Assembly (NCBI RefSeq): GCF_000158815.1
Contig: NZ_GG657738.1
Coordinates: 5,566,210 to 5,607,640, forward strand
Direction: 5' to 3'
DNA from: Micromonospora sp. ATCC 39149
GTDB lineage: Bacteria; Actinomycetota; Actinomycetes; Mycobacteriales; Micromonosporaceae
DNA length: 41,431 bases
Numbering within the stretch: position 1 is the stretch's first letter; each line of letters starts with the position of its first letter. Under the pieces are notes generated by a model that ran no database searches, was not told the DNA's origin, and was given only the letters and a program-made list of their open reading frames with translations. Shown here piece by piece: positions 26,074 to 34,158 of this stretch. Position numbers and translations under genes: made by a program.

Positions 26074-27114
26074 ATGAACCCAACGACAGCGGGGCGTCGG
26101 GTGTTGATCACCGGGGGGACCGGCTCGTTCGGCCGGACGATGACCCGGCGGCTGCTCGATCGGGGTGTGGGCGAGGTCCGGGTGTTCAGCCGGGACGAGG
26201 CCAAGCAGGACGTGATGCGCCGCGCCCTCGGCGACGAGCGGGTGAGCTACCACGTCGGCGACGTGCGCGACTACGACAGCGTGGAGCGCGCCTGCCGAAG
26301 GGTCGACTTCGTCTTCCACGCCGCCGCGCTCAAGCAGGTGCCGTCGTGCGAGTTCTTTCCGCTGGAGGCCGTCCGCACCAACGTGCTGGGCAGCGCGAAC
26401 CTCATCGAGGCGGCCACCCGCAACGGCGTCCGCTCAGTGGTGGTGCTCAGCACGGACAAGGCCGTCCACCCGATCAACGCCATGGGCCTGACCAAGGCGA
26501 TCATGGAGAAGGTCGCCCAGGCGCACGCCCGGGCCAACCCGGGCGGCGGCACCGTCGTGTCCTGCGTCCGCTACGGCAACGTCATGTACTCCCGCGGCTC
26601 GGTGATCCCGCTGTTCATCGAACAGATCAAGGCCGGCGCGATGCCAACGGTGACCAACCCCGCGATGACCCGGTTCCTGATGTCCCTGGCCGACTCGGTG
26701 GAACTGGTCGAGCACGCCTTCGCGCACGCGCGGGCCGGCGACATCTTCGTCCGCAAGGCCGCCGCCTGCGCCATCGGCGACCTGGTCGTCGCCCTGTGCC
26801 AGCTCTTCGACGTGCCGGCCAAGTACGACGTAATCGGGGTGCGGCACGGCGAGAAGCAGCACGAGACGCTGGCCAGCCGAGAGGAGCTGGCGCGGGCCGA
26901 GGACTTCGGCGACTTCTACCGGGTGCCGGTCGACGCCCGCGACCTCAACTACGCGGCGTACGTGACCGAGGGGATCCTCGGCGGGCGCCCGGCCGAGGAC
27001 TTCACCTCCGCGAACGCGCGGCGACTGACCGTACCGGAGATCGTGGCGCTGCTGCGCACCCTGCCCGAGGTCCGCGCGGAGCTGGCCCTGCGCGAACCGG
27101 CGCTGACCTCGTGA
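26074..27114 (+). CDS. capE: UDP-GlcNAc 4,6-dehydratase/5-epimerase, CapE/WbjB/FnlA type
   Basis: 346 residues from the ATG at 26074 (GGGGAA upstream). First enzyme of UDP-L-FucNAc synthesis: it converts UDP-GlcNAc to the 4-keto-6-deoxy-L-sugar. Rossmann motif 'VLITGGTGSFGRTM'; 'VFHAAALKQVPSCEFFPLEA'; 'LSTDKAVHPINAMGLTKAIM'. In the last motif Met137 replaces the usual Tyr of the SDR Y-x-x-x-K (Lys141), which is a known trait of the CapE group. 'CVRYGNVMYSRGSVIPLF' and 'RHGEKQHETLASREEL' also fit. The stop overlaps the GTG of the next gene. The cap symbols follow the Staphylococcus naming. Confidence 0.93.
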   Translation: MNPTTAGRRVLITGGTGSFGRTMTRRLLDRGVGEVRVFSRDEAKQDVMRRALGDERVSYHVGDVRDYDSVERACRRVDFVFHAAALKQVPSCEFFPLEAVRTNVLGSANLIEAATRNGVRSVVVLSTDKAVHPINAMGLTKAIMEKVAQAHARANPGGGTVVSCVRYGNVMYSRGSVIPLFIEQIKAGAMPTVTNPAMTRFLMSLADSVELVEHAFAHARAGDIFVRKAAACAIGDLVVALCQLFDVPAKYDVIGVRHGEKQHETLASREELARAEDFGDFYRVPVDARDLNYAAYVTEGILGGRPAEDFTSANARRLTVPEIVALLRTLPEVRAELALREPALTS

Positions 27115-28214
27115 GGGTGGCGATCACCGGCGCAGAGGGCTTCCTCGGCTGGCACACCCGGGTGCTCCTGCGCGCGCTCGGCTGGCCCGATCCCGTCCTG
27201 ATCGGCCGGGCCGACCTGGCCGACGCGGCCGTTCTGGCCGACCGGCTGCGGGGCGTCGACCGGGTGCTGCACCTGGCCGGGGTCAACCGTGGGGAGCCGA
27301 CCGAGGTGGCGGCCGGCAACGTCGCCGTCGCCGAGGCGCTCGTGCGCGGCCTGCGCCGCTGCGCGCAACCACCGAAGACCCTGGTGTACGCGAACACCAC
27401 CCAGGCCGGCAACGGCACCCCCTACGGCGACTCGAAGGCGGCGGCGGCGGCGATCCTGGCCGGGGCCGCCGCCGGCTGCCAGCTCGTCGACCACCGCCTG
27501 CCGCACCTGTACGGCGAGCACGGGCGGCCGTTCTACAACTCGGTCACGGCGACGTTCTGCCGGGTTCTCGCCGACGGCGGGGAACCCGAGCTGCGCGACG
27601 ACCGCGAGCTGCGCCTCGTGCACGTCACCGACGCCGCGGCCGCGCTGCTCGACGCCCCGCCGGCCGGGGTCTGGGACGCCTCGATGCCGGCGCTGCGGAT
27701 CAGCGTCCGCGCCCTCGCCGACCGGCTGGCCGGGTTCGCGGCGACCTATCGCGGGGGAGAACTCCCGTCGCTGGCCGACCGGCACGACGTGCGGCTGTTC
27801 AACACCTACCGCTCGCACCTCTTCCCGGCGTGCTACCCGATGCCGCTCGTCCGCCGCGTCGACCACCGGGGTGAACTGGTGGAGGCCGTCAGGACCCACG
27901 GTGGCGGGGGGCAGACGTTCTGCTCGGCCACCCGCCCCGGCGTCACCCGGGGGCAGCACTTCCACCTCGCCAAGGTCGAGCGCTTCGTCGTGCTGCGCGG
28001 ACGCGCCGAGATCAGGCTCCGCCGGGTCGGCCAGCGGCGGCTGGTCCGGTTCCCGGTCGACGGGGCCGAGCCGGTCGTGGTGGACATGCCGACGATGTGG
28101 GCGCACGACATCACCAACACCGGTGACGAGGACCTGCTCACCCTCTTCTGGACGAACGACCTTTTCGACCCGGCCCGGCCGGACACCTACCCGGAGCCCG
28201 TGGCCGCCGCGTAG
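27111..28214 (+). CDS. capF: UDP-2-acetamido-2,6-dideoxy-hexulose reductase, CapF/WbjC/FnlB type
   Basis: 367 residues, matching the ~369 of CapF; GTG start overlaps the capE stop. Two domains are visible: an N-terminal SDR domain ('VAITGAEGFLGWHTRVLLRA', later 'TPYGDSKAAAAAILAGAA', 'RLPHLYGEHGRPFYNSVT') and a C-terminal cupin from about residue 240 ('ATRPGVTRGQHFHLAKVERF', with metal-ligand His residues, and 'PTMWAHDITNTGDEDLLTLF'). In the CapF family the cupin performs the 3-epimerisation and the SDR domain the NADPH-dependent C4 reduction. Second step of UDP-L-FucNAc synthesis. 53 nt precede the next gene. Confidence 0.93.
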   Translation: MRVAITGAEGFLGWHTRVLLRALGWPDPVLIGRADLADAAVLADRLRGVDRVLHLAGVNRGEPTEVAAGNVAVAEALVRGLRRCAQPPKTLVYANTTQAGNGTPYGDSKAAAAAILAGAAAGCQLVDHRLPHLYGEHGRPFYNSVTATFCRVLADGGEPELRDDRELRLVHVTDAAAALLDAPPAGVWDASMPALRISVRALADRLAGFAATYRGGELPSLADRHDVRLFNTYRSHLFPACYPMPLVRRVDHRGELVEAVRTHGGGGQTFCSATRPGVTRGQHFHLAKVERFVVLRGRAEIRLRRVGQRRLVRFPVDGAEPVVVDMPTMWAHDITNTGDEDLLTLFWTNDLFDPARPDTYPEPVAAA

Positions 28215-28267
28215 AGCGCGGCGTGAGCAGCCGGGGGTCCGGGGATCGAACGACGGAGGTGGCCCTG

Positions 28268-29410
28268 ATGACCAGGGTGATGACGGTGGTCGGCACCCGA
28301 CCGGAGATCATCCGGCTGTCCCGGGTGCTCGATCTGCTGGACCGGACGGTGGACCACGTCCTCGTGCACACCGGGCAGAACTGGGACCCGGCGCTGTCCG
28401 ACGTGTTCTTCAGTGACCTGCGGCTGCGCCGCCCCGATCGGTTCCTGCGGGTGGACACGTCGTCCCTCGGCCGGGTGCTCGGCGGGGTGCTGGTCGGTGT
28501 GGAGGCGGCGATCGAGGAGTACCGCCCGGACGCCCTGTTGGTGCTCGGCGACACGAACAGCTGCATCGCGGCGCTGATCGCCCGCCGGATGCGGGTGCCG
28601 GTCTATCACATGGAGGCCGGCAACCGCTGCTTCGACCTCAACGTGCCCGAGGAGACCAACCGGCGCATGGTCGACCACGTCGCCGACTTCAACCTGGTCT
28701 ACACGGAGCACGCCCGTCGCAACCTGCTCGCCGAGGGGCTGCACCCGCGCCGCGTCCTGCACACCGGTTCGCCCATGCGCGAGGTGCTGGAACACCACCG
28801 CGCCGCCGTCGACGCCTCCTCGGTGCTCGATCGGCTGGGCCTCGAACCGGGAGGGTACTTCGTGGTCAGCGCCCACCGCGAGGAGAACGTCGACGACCCG
28901 GCGAGGCTGCGGCGCCTGCTGGACTGCCTGGCCGCCGTCCGGGACACCTGGCGGCTGCCGGTGCTCGTGTCCACCCACCCGCGTACCCGTAAGCGGCTGG
29001 AGGCGATCTCCGCCGCCGACGTGGCGCTCGACGCCATCGACTTCCACGAGCCGTTCGGGTTTCTCGACTACGTACGCCTACAGACCCAGGCGCGGTGCAC
29101 CCTGTCGGACAGCGGCACGATCAGCGAGGAATCCGCCATCCTCGGCTTTCCCGCCGTGACGCTGCGGGAGTCGATCGAGCGCCCGGAGGCGCTGGACGCC
29201 GGCGGCATCATCATGACCGGGCTGGACCCGGTGGGCGTCGTCGAGGCGGTCGCCCTCACCGTCGAGCAGGTGGCCGCGCACGGCGTGCCGTGCCCGGCGG
29301 ACTACCAGGTGGGGGACACCTCCCGTCGGGTGGTCGACTTCATTCTGTCGACCGTGCGCCGACACCACGACTGGGCCGGGATCCGCCCCAGGCTCCAGCC
29401 CACGCGGTGA
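28268..29410 (+). CDS. capG: UDP-HexNAc 2-epimerase, CapG/WbjD/FnlC type
   Basis: 380 residues from the ATG at 28268, which has GGAGGTGG upstream; the frame extends to 28223 without need. It belongs to the WecB-like non-hydrolysing 2-epimerases: 'VGTRPEIIRLSRVLDLLD', 'LVLGDTNSCIAALIARRM', 'YHMEAGNRCFDLNVPEETNR', 'VVSAHREENVDDPARL' and 'CTLSDSGTISEESAILGFPA'. Standing third behind CapE and CapF, it should convert UDP-L-PneNAc (6-deoxy-talose form) to UDP-L-FucNAc. All three enzymes of that pathway are thus present in one unit. The stop codon is inside a large palindrome that ends this unit. Confidence 0.93.
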   Translation: MTRVMTVVGTRPEIIRLSRVLDLLDRTVDHVLVHTGQNWDPALSDVFFSDLRLRRPDRFLRVDTSSLGRVLGGVLVGVEAAIEEYRPDALLVLGDTNSCIAALIARRMRVPVYHMEAGNRCFDLNVPEETNRRMVDHVADFNLVYTEHARRNLLAEGLHPRRVLHTGSPMREVLEHHRAAVDASSVLDRLGLEPGGYFVVSAHREENVDDPARLRRLLDCLAAVRDTWRLPVLVSTHPRTRKRLEAISAADVALDAIDFHEPFGFLDYVRLQTQARCTLSDSGTISEESAILGFPAVTLRESIERPEALDAGGIIMTGLDPVGVVEAVALTVEQVAAHGVPCPADYQVGDTSRRVVDFILSTVRRHHDWAGIRPRLQPTR

Positions 29411-29442
29411 CGAGCCGCCGCCGGCCGGCGGCGGCTCGTCAC
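29407..29442. terminator. Perfect 36-bp palindrome, bidirectional terminator containing both stop codons
   Basis: The 36 bases are exactly self-complementary (18-bp arms, no mismatch). The TGA of the CapG-like gene (29408-29410) lies in the left arm and the TGA of the convergent glycosyltransferase (29439-29441, minus) in the right arm. RNA from either strand can form the same hairpin, so it should stop transcription from both sides. Confidence 0.8.
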
Positions 29443-30614
29443 GACACGGGGACCCGGTCGACCCGCCACAGTCGGCACCACTGTCGCGCGACGTGGTGAA
29501 GAGTGAGTGGTGAATCGCGTAGCACGCGGGCGAGTTCGGCGCGCTGAGCGTCGGCCATGCCGGCCTGTTCCAGCGCGGCCCGCGCCCAGACCTGCGGCCC
29601 GGCGCTCAGTGGCACCAGGGTCAGCCCCGTGACGAGGGTGGACAGCTCCCGTAGGCACCGCAGGTCGTTCGCCACGACCGGAACACCGACCGCCAGCGCT
29701 TCGAGCACCACACCGGGCAGGCCCTCCCGGATGGAGGGCAGCAGCAGCACGTCGGCTGCGTGCAGCACCGAACCGATCTCCTCCACCTCCCCGGCGAGCA
29801 CGACGTGCGGGTCGCGGTCGACGCCCGGATGCGCGGTGGTCAGGTCGCCGGTGCCCAGCGGGCCGGCGACCAGCAGCCTGGTGCCGGGGCGACGCGCTCT
29901 CGCGGCGCGGTGCACCTCGACGAGGAAGGGGCGGTTCTTCACGGGGTCGGCCCGACCGAGGTAGCCGAGCACCGGGACGTCGTCCGGCAGGTTCCACCGC
30001 CGTCGGGCGTCGGCGCGGTCCCAGCCGTCGGTCCTGGCGGTGTCCACGCCGTTGTACAGCACCCGGTACCGGCGGTCGTTCGGCCGGGGCCCGGCGAAGT
30101 CGAGCGCCGCGGCCGTCACCCCGAGGACGTCGGTCGCGGCGTGCGCCAGCACGGCCCTGCACAGTCCGCGCAGGAGCCGACGCCGCAGCGAGGCCGGCTT
30201 GCTGTCGCCCTCGCTCCAGATCCGGGCGATCCGTACCGGCACCCGGTTGACCCGGGCGGCGGCCAGGACCACCGCGCTGAACAGGCTGATGTGGGACACG
30301 ACCACGTCGGGACGGGTGGCGCGGAGGCAGCGCCAGATCCGCAGGGGCAACAGGGCGAGCGGACGGACCGGACACCGCAGGACGGCGGCCCCGGCGGCCC
30401 GGTAGGCCGGCGCCAGCGACCCCTCCGAGTCGTCCAGGGTGACGAAGGTCTGGTGCGCCTGTTCGGGCGGCACGGTGCGGCAGATGTCCAGCGAGGCCGT
30501 CTCGATGCCCCCCCGGTCGAGGCGCCCGACGACGTGGAGGACCCGGACGGCCGGCGCCGACTCCCGTGGACGGTGCTGGGACGGACGGGTTCCGGTCGGG
30601 TCCGCGAGGGTCAT
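29439..30614 (-). CDS. GT4-type glycosyltransferase
   Basis: 391 residues from the ATG at 30614 (AAGGAG upstream). N-terminal 'RVLHVVGRLDRGGIETASLD' is the GT4 signature for the acceptor-side domain; 'VVVSHISLFSAVVLAAARV', 'YRVLYNGVDTAR', 'PVLGYLGRADPVKNRPFLVE', and 'LPSIREGLPGVVLEALAVGV' with the conserved E-x7-E follow. It adds one sugar to the lipid-linked repeat unit on the cytoplasmic face; donor unknown. It lies 61 nt downstream of the polymerase gene on the same strand, so the two form a unit convergent with capEFG. Confidence 0.9.
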   Translation of the reverse strand: MTLADPTGTRPSQHRPRESAPAVRVLHVVGRLDRGGIETASLDICRTVPPEQAHQTFVTLDDSEGSLAPAYRAAGAAVLRCPVRPLALLPLRIWRCLRATRPDVVVSHISLFSAVVLAAARVNRVPVRIARIWSEGDSKPASLRRRLLRGLCRAVLAHAATDVLGVTAAALDFAGPRPNDRRYRVLYNGVDTARTDGWDRADARRRWNLPDDVPVLGYLGRADPVKNRPFLVEVHRAARARRPGTRLLVAGPLGTGDLTTAHPGVDRDPHVVLAGEVEEIGSVLHAADVLLLPSIREGLPGVVLEALAVGVPVVANDLRCLRELSTLVTGLTLVPLSAGPQVWARAALEQAGMADAQRAELARVLRDSPLTLHHVARQWCRLWRVDRVPVS

Positions 30615-30675
30615 GGGAACTCCTTGCTCGGCAGTGGGGCCGGCCGGGCGGTGCCGTGCGCCAGGCCGTCGGGCG

Positions 30676-32199
30676 TCAGGGCACCGCGGGCAGCGGGCGT
30701 CTGCGGTGGGGGCCGAACCGGCAGGCCAGCCACACCAGCAGGATCACCGGCATGGAGTACTTGCAGAGGCAGAACAGGATGTTGTCGAGGTCCGAACCCT
30801 GGGTGGTGACGAGAACCCACACCGAGGGTGCGATCAGCTTCGGCACCAGCTCCGGCGCGTCCACGGCCGCCGTGTAGTAGCCCTGGACGGCTCGGATGAC
30901 GAGACCGAAGGCCACGAAGGAGAGCACGCCGCCGACCAGGCCGAAGTTGATGATGCCCTCGCCGGCCATGCCGTAGATCTTGCTTGAATCGCCCCGTCCC
31001 TCCGGGTAGAGCGGGTTGTAGAGGATCCGCGATCCCACATCGACCTTGCTGGCTGGCACGTTGGGAAAGAGGCCGTCGGGCAGGAACATGAACCACGCGT
31101 TGGCATAGGTCGCCCCGAGCACCGGCTCGAACTGGCCGTCGAGGTAGCGGTGCAGGATGACACCCTGGATGTCGGCCCGGCCCAGGTCCGCGGTGAGCAG
31201 CATCGGCATGTCCCGCCCCGTGTCCGACACCGCGCCCTGGATCGTGCCGGCCCGCCGGATCTCGTCGATGGCCTTGGTGCCGCCCAGCTTGTAGAAGGCG
31301 TACAGGTAGATGAAGGCGAAGACGAGGACCCCCACCATGGCGAGGACCTTGCGGGGCACCCGTCGGACCGTGACGTTGACGAGGACGAGGGCCAGCAGCA
31401 GCGGCCAGAGCGTGCTGCTGCGACTGCCCTTGAGCCCGCCGATGAAGAACTGGGTCACGGTCAGCGCGAGCACGAGCAGGACCAGCAGGACGGTGCGCCG
31501 GGCGAACGTCTTCCGCCAGCGGACGAGCACGAGGGTGAAGACGAGGTAGGGAAACGCCTCGGCGAGCACGATGAGGGGGCCGAGCCCGGTCATGTCCTTG
31601 ACCCGGTTCGCCTGGTCGGCCATCGTGTCGACGAAGCCGTCGAGGCCGCCGAAGATGGCGATCTCGTAGCCCATGGCGGCGATGCTGAGCACTGCCAGGG
31701 CCAGGCCCGCCAGGTAGAAGGTGGGCATGTTCATCGCGCGGACCCGGCGTGGCCGGCGGCGTGGCCGGCGGGGGAGGGCGAGCACCACCCGGTAGAGGCC
31801 CGTGCCGACCGCGTTGAGGATGCCGAGCGCGCCGAGCGCGTCGCGCCAGGCCGGTTGGTCGTAGACCCCCGTCACCCACTCGTTGAAGGCCACGTTCAAG
31901 ATCGGCGCGAGGTAGAGGAACTGGAGCCCCAGCAGGCCCGCGCAGGCCCGGGGGTCGAACACGTCGGTGTCCCGGCGGAACCACCTGAGCGCCTCGGCGC
32001 CGATGAGGATGCCGGTCAGGGTCGTGGGAACCATGAACCAGTGGCGCAGGTCCGGTAGGCACACCAGCAGCGCGATGCTCAACGACGTCACGAGAACCCC
32101 GGCCAACACATTGTCGTCCACCGGCTTCCCCGTGGTCACCGGCCCGGTCGCGCCGTACGCGTCGACGGGTCGTGTGGCGGGACCAGCCAGGGTCGTCAT
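30676..32199 (-). CDS. Wzy-like O-antigen/polysaccharide polymerase
   Basis: 507 residues from the ATG at 32199, chosen because AGGAGG lies 7 nt upstream. About 11-12 membrane helices are visible, starting at 'VLAGVLVTSLSIALLVCLP'. A large outer loop ('ILHRYLDGQFEPVLGATYAN', 'FLPDGLFPNVPASKVDVGSR', 'YGMAGEGIINFGLVGGVLSF') is typical for Wzy/oligosaccharide repeat unit polymerases, where charged periplasmic-type loops with Arg bind the glycan. It is expected to polymerise flipped repeat units outside the membrane. Family assignment is by topology and loop pattern, since Wzy proteins share little sequence. Confidence 0.75.
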   Translation of the reverse strand: MTTLAGPATRPVDAYGATGPVTTGKPVDDNVLAGVLVTSLSIALLVCLPDLRHWFMVPTTLTGILIGAEALRWFRRDTDVFDPRACAGLLGLQFLYLAPILNVAFNEWVTGVYDQPAWRDALGALGILNAVGTGLYRVVLALPRRPRRRPRRVRAMNMPTFYLAGLALAVLSIAAMGYEIAIFGGLDGFVDTMADQANRVKDMTGLGPLIVLAEAFPYLVFTLVLVRWRKTFARRTVLLVLLVLALTVTQFFIGGLKGSRSSTLWPLLLALVLVNVTVRRVPRKVLAMVGVLVFAFIYLYAFYKLGGTKAIDEIRRAGTIQGAVSDTGRDMPMLLTADLGRADIQGVILHRYLDGQFEPVLGATYANAWFMFLPDGLFPNVPASKVDVGSRILYNPLYPEGRGDSSKIYGMAGEGIINFGLVGGVLSFVAFGLVIRAVQGYYTAAVDAPELVPKLIAPSVWVLVTTQGSDLDNILFCLCKYSMPVILLVWLACRFGPHRRRPLPAVP

Positions 32200-32489
32200 C
32201 GGATCCTCCTCGTGCGGCGACGGTGGGTGGGCAGGTGGCGTCGACACCCCTCTAACCAGGTCCGGGCCGGGAACGTTACTCAGCGCGACGGGTCGAGGGC
32301 TCAGGTAGCTCCGTCCGGGTGGCCGGAGACCATATCGAGCAAAAGTGGGCAAATGGTCTGTTATGGGCGTTTCTCTGGCGCTGTTCGGTCGTTGCGATGG
32401 GTGTTACGGGGGCGTATCGCCCGGCGGCAACCGGCTCACGCCTGCCGGCGGCCGGGGCGCCGGCAGCGGCGGACGGATCGGATGAAGAG
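32200..32489. promoter_or_regulatory. Divergent intergenic region of the polysaccharide cluster
   Basis: 290 nt without a gene, between the polymerase (minus) and the nucleotidyltransferase (plus). It must hold promoters for both units. A more A/T-rich patch at about 32330-32400 (AAAAGTGGGCAAATGG, then TTATGG and TTTCTC) is the best promoter candidate, but I cannot define -35/-10 boxes with confidence. Confidence 0.4.
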
Positions 32490-33218
32490 ATGCATGTAGT
32501 GATCATGGCCGGCGGCAAGGGAACGCGGCTCAAGCCGTACACGACCTCGCTGCCGAAGCCGCTGGTGCCGATCGGGGACAGCCACGCGATCCTGGAGATC
32601 GTCCTGCACCAGCTCGCACGTTGCGGGTTCACCGACGTCACCCTGGCGATCAACCATCTCGGCTCGCTGATTCGGGCCTTCGTCGGCGACGGTGCCCGGT
32701 TCGGGCTGCGCGTGCGGTACGTGGAGGAGAGCGTCCCCCTGTCGACGATCGGGCCATTGTTCGGCATCCGCGACCGGTTGCCCGAGCACTTCCTGGTGAT
32801 GAACGGGGACGTGCTCACCGATCTGGACTACGGCGACCTGCTGCGTACCCACGCCGCCTCGGGGGCCCCGCTGACCGTGGCGACCTTCCGCCGCACCGTG
32901 AAGATCGACTTTGGGGTGCTGTCGGTCGAGGACGGCCGGGTGGTCGAGTTCAGCGAGAAGCCCGTCCTCGACTACCGCGTCAGCATGGGCGTCTACGGCC
33001 TGTCGGCGCGCACCATCGCCGCGTACCCCGAGGGCCTCGCGTTCGGCTTCGACCAACTCGTGTTGGACCTGCTCGACCGCGGCGAGCCGCCGGCGAGCTA
33101 CCCGTTCGACGGGTACTGGCTCGACATCGGCCGGCCGGAGGACTACGACGAGGCAAACCGGGCGTTCGAGCGGCTCCGGCCGATCCTGCTGTCCCCGCGT
33201 ACCCCGGAGCCGGTGTGA
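32490..33218 (+). CDS. Sugar-1-phosphate nucleotidyltransferase
   Basis: 242 residues from the ATG at 32490; the frame extends upstream to 32319 but the homologous part begins here. N-terminal 'VVIMAGGKGTRLKPYTTSLP' and 'KPLVPIGDSHAILEIVLHQL' are the nucleotide-binding loop of the RmlA/ManC-like group; 'FLVMNGDVLTDLDYGDLL' holds the metal-binding Asp; 'FSEKPVLDYRVSMGVYGLS' and 'YPFDGYWLDIGRPEDYDEAN' complete the site. No C-terminal isomerase or beta-helix domain. It activates an unknown hexose-1-phosphate, perhaps to a GDP-, CDP- or dTDP-sugar. The stop overlaps the next gene, a reductase that may use the product. Confidence 0.88.
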   Translation: MHVVIMAGGKGTRLKPYTTSLPKPLVPIGDSHAILEIVLHQLARCGFTDVTLAINHLGSLIRAFVGDGARFGLRVRYVEESVPLSTIGPLFGIRDRLPEHFLVMNGDVLTDLDYGDLLRTHAASGAPLTVATFRRTVKIDFGVLSVEDGRVVEFSEKPVLDYRVSMGVYGLSARTIAAYPEGLAFGFDQLVLDLLDRGEPPASYPFDGYWLDIGRPEDYDEANRAFERLRPILLSPRTPEPV

Positions 33219-34096
33219 CCACCGTCCTGGTATTCGGCGGCTCCGGATTCATCGGCGGGCACGTCCGCGCCGCCCTCCACCCGCACGCGGCGCTGGTCTG
33301 CCCCGGCCGGCGCGACCTCGACCTCGTCGCCTGCGGCGTCGACGAACTGGGCGCGCTGCTGCGCGCCTGCCGGCCCGACGCGGTGGTGGCCTGCACCGGC
33401 CGGATGGACGGGCGGGTTGACGAACTCGTCGCGGCGAACGTGTCGGTGACCGCGAAACTCGTCGAGGCCGTCGCGGCCCACGCCCCCGGCGCGCGGCTGG
33501 TCCGGATCGGCTCCGCCGGCGAGTACGGGCCGGTGCCGCACGGGCACGCCGCCGCCGAGAGCGACGAGGCGCGCCCGGTGAGCGAGTACGGCCTGACCCA
33601 CCTGACCGCCACCCGGCTGGTCGAGTTGGCCGCTGCCGCGCGCCGGGTGGACGGAGTCACGCTGCGGGTGTTCAACCCGATCGGCCCCGGCCTGTCCGCC
33701 GACACCGTGCTCGGCCGGGTCGCCACGCTGCTGCGCCGCGCCACGCCGCCCGGCGGCCCGGTCACCGTCGGCCCGCTGTCGGCCCACCGGGACTTCGTCG
33801 ACGTCCGGGACGTGGCCGCCGCGGTGGTCGCCGCCGTCCGGGCGCGACGGCTGCCGGAGCGGGTCTACAACGTCGCCAGCGGCCGGGCCGTGCCGGTCCG
33901 GGAGGCGGTCCGGCTGATGGTGGAGGTGGCCGGCTTCACCGGCGGGGTGCGCGAGAACCAGCCGGCTCCGGGCCGATCGGCGGCGGTCGACTGGATGTGC
34001 GGCGACATCTCCCGAGCCGCGCGCGACCTGGGCTGGACGCCCTCGTACGACCTCGCCGAGTCGGTCAAGGCGAGCTGGGCCGGGGCGGGCGCCTGA
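33215..34096 (+). CDS. Extended SDR with Y-x-x-x-H in place of Y-x-x-x-K
   Basis: 293 residues from a GTG overlapping the upstream TGA. 'VLVFGGSGFIGGHVRAAL' is the cofactor loop; 'RIGSAGEYGPVPHGHAA' supplies the Ser region; 'VFNPIGPGLSADTVLGRV', 'HRDFVDVRDVAAAVVAA' and 'YNVASGRAVPVREAV' resemble GDP-4-keto-6-deoxymannose reductase-like enzymes. The catalytic motif reads Y125-G-L-T-H129, so the Lys that lowers the Tyr pKa and holds the nicotinamide ribose is His here. The enzyme may have altered chemistry or be inactive. It probably acts on the sugar nucleotide made by the preceding enzyme (inference). Confidence 0.8.
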   Translation: MTTVLVFGGSGFIGGHVRAALHPHAALVCPGRRDLDLVACGVDELGALLRACRPDAVVACTGRMDGRVDELVAANVSVTAKLVEAVAAHAPGARLVRIGSAGEYGPVPHGHAAAESDEARPVSEYGLTHLTATRLVELAAAARRVDGVTLRVFNPIGPGLSADTVLGRVATLLRRATPPGGPVTVGPLSAHRDFVDVRDVAAAVVAAVRARRLPERVYNVASGRAVPVREAVRLMVEVAGFTGGVRENQPAPGRSAAVDWMCGDISRAARDLGWTPSYDLAESVKASWAGAGA

Positions 34097-34097
34097 G

Positions 34098-34121
34098 CGG
34101 TCCGCCCGCGTGGGCGGACCG
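34098..34121 (+). terminator. Strong hairpin inside the gene cluster
   Basis: Perfect 10-bp arms (34098-34107, 34112-34121) around GCGT, starting 2 nt after the SDR stop and ending 37 nt before the next GTG. All arms are G/C except one A:T pair. No U-tract. It may attenuate transcription into the dehydrogenase gene or protect the upstream mRNA's 3' end. Confidence 0.6.
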
Positions 34122-34158
34122 GTGCACCGAGCACGACAAACGAGGGGAAGAGAAGAAC

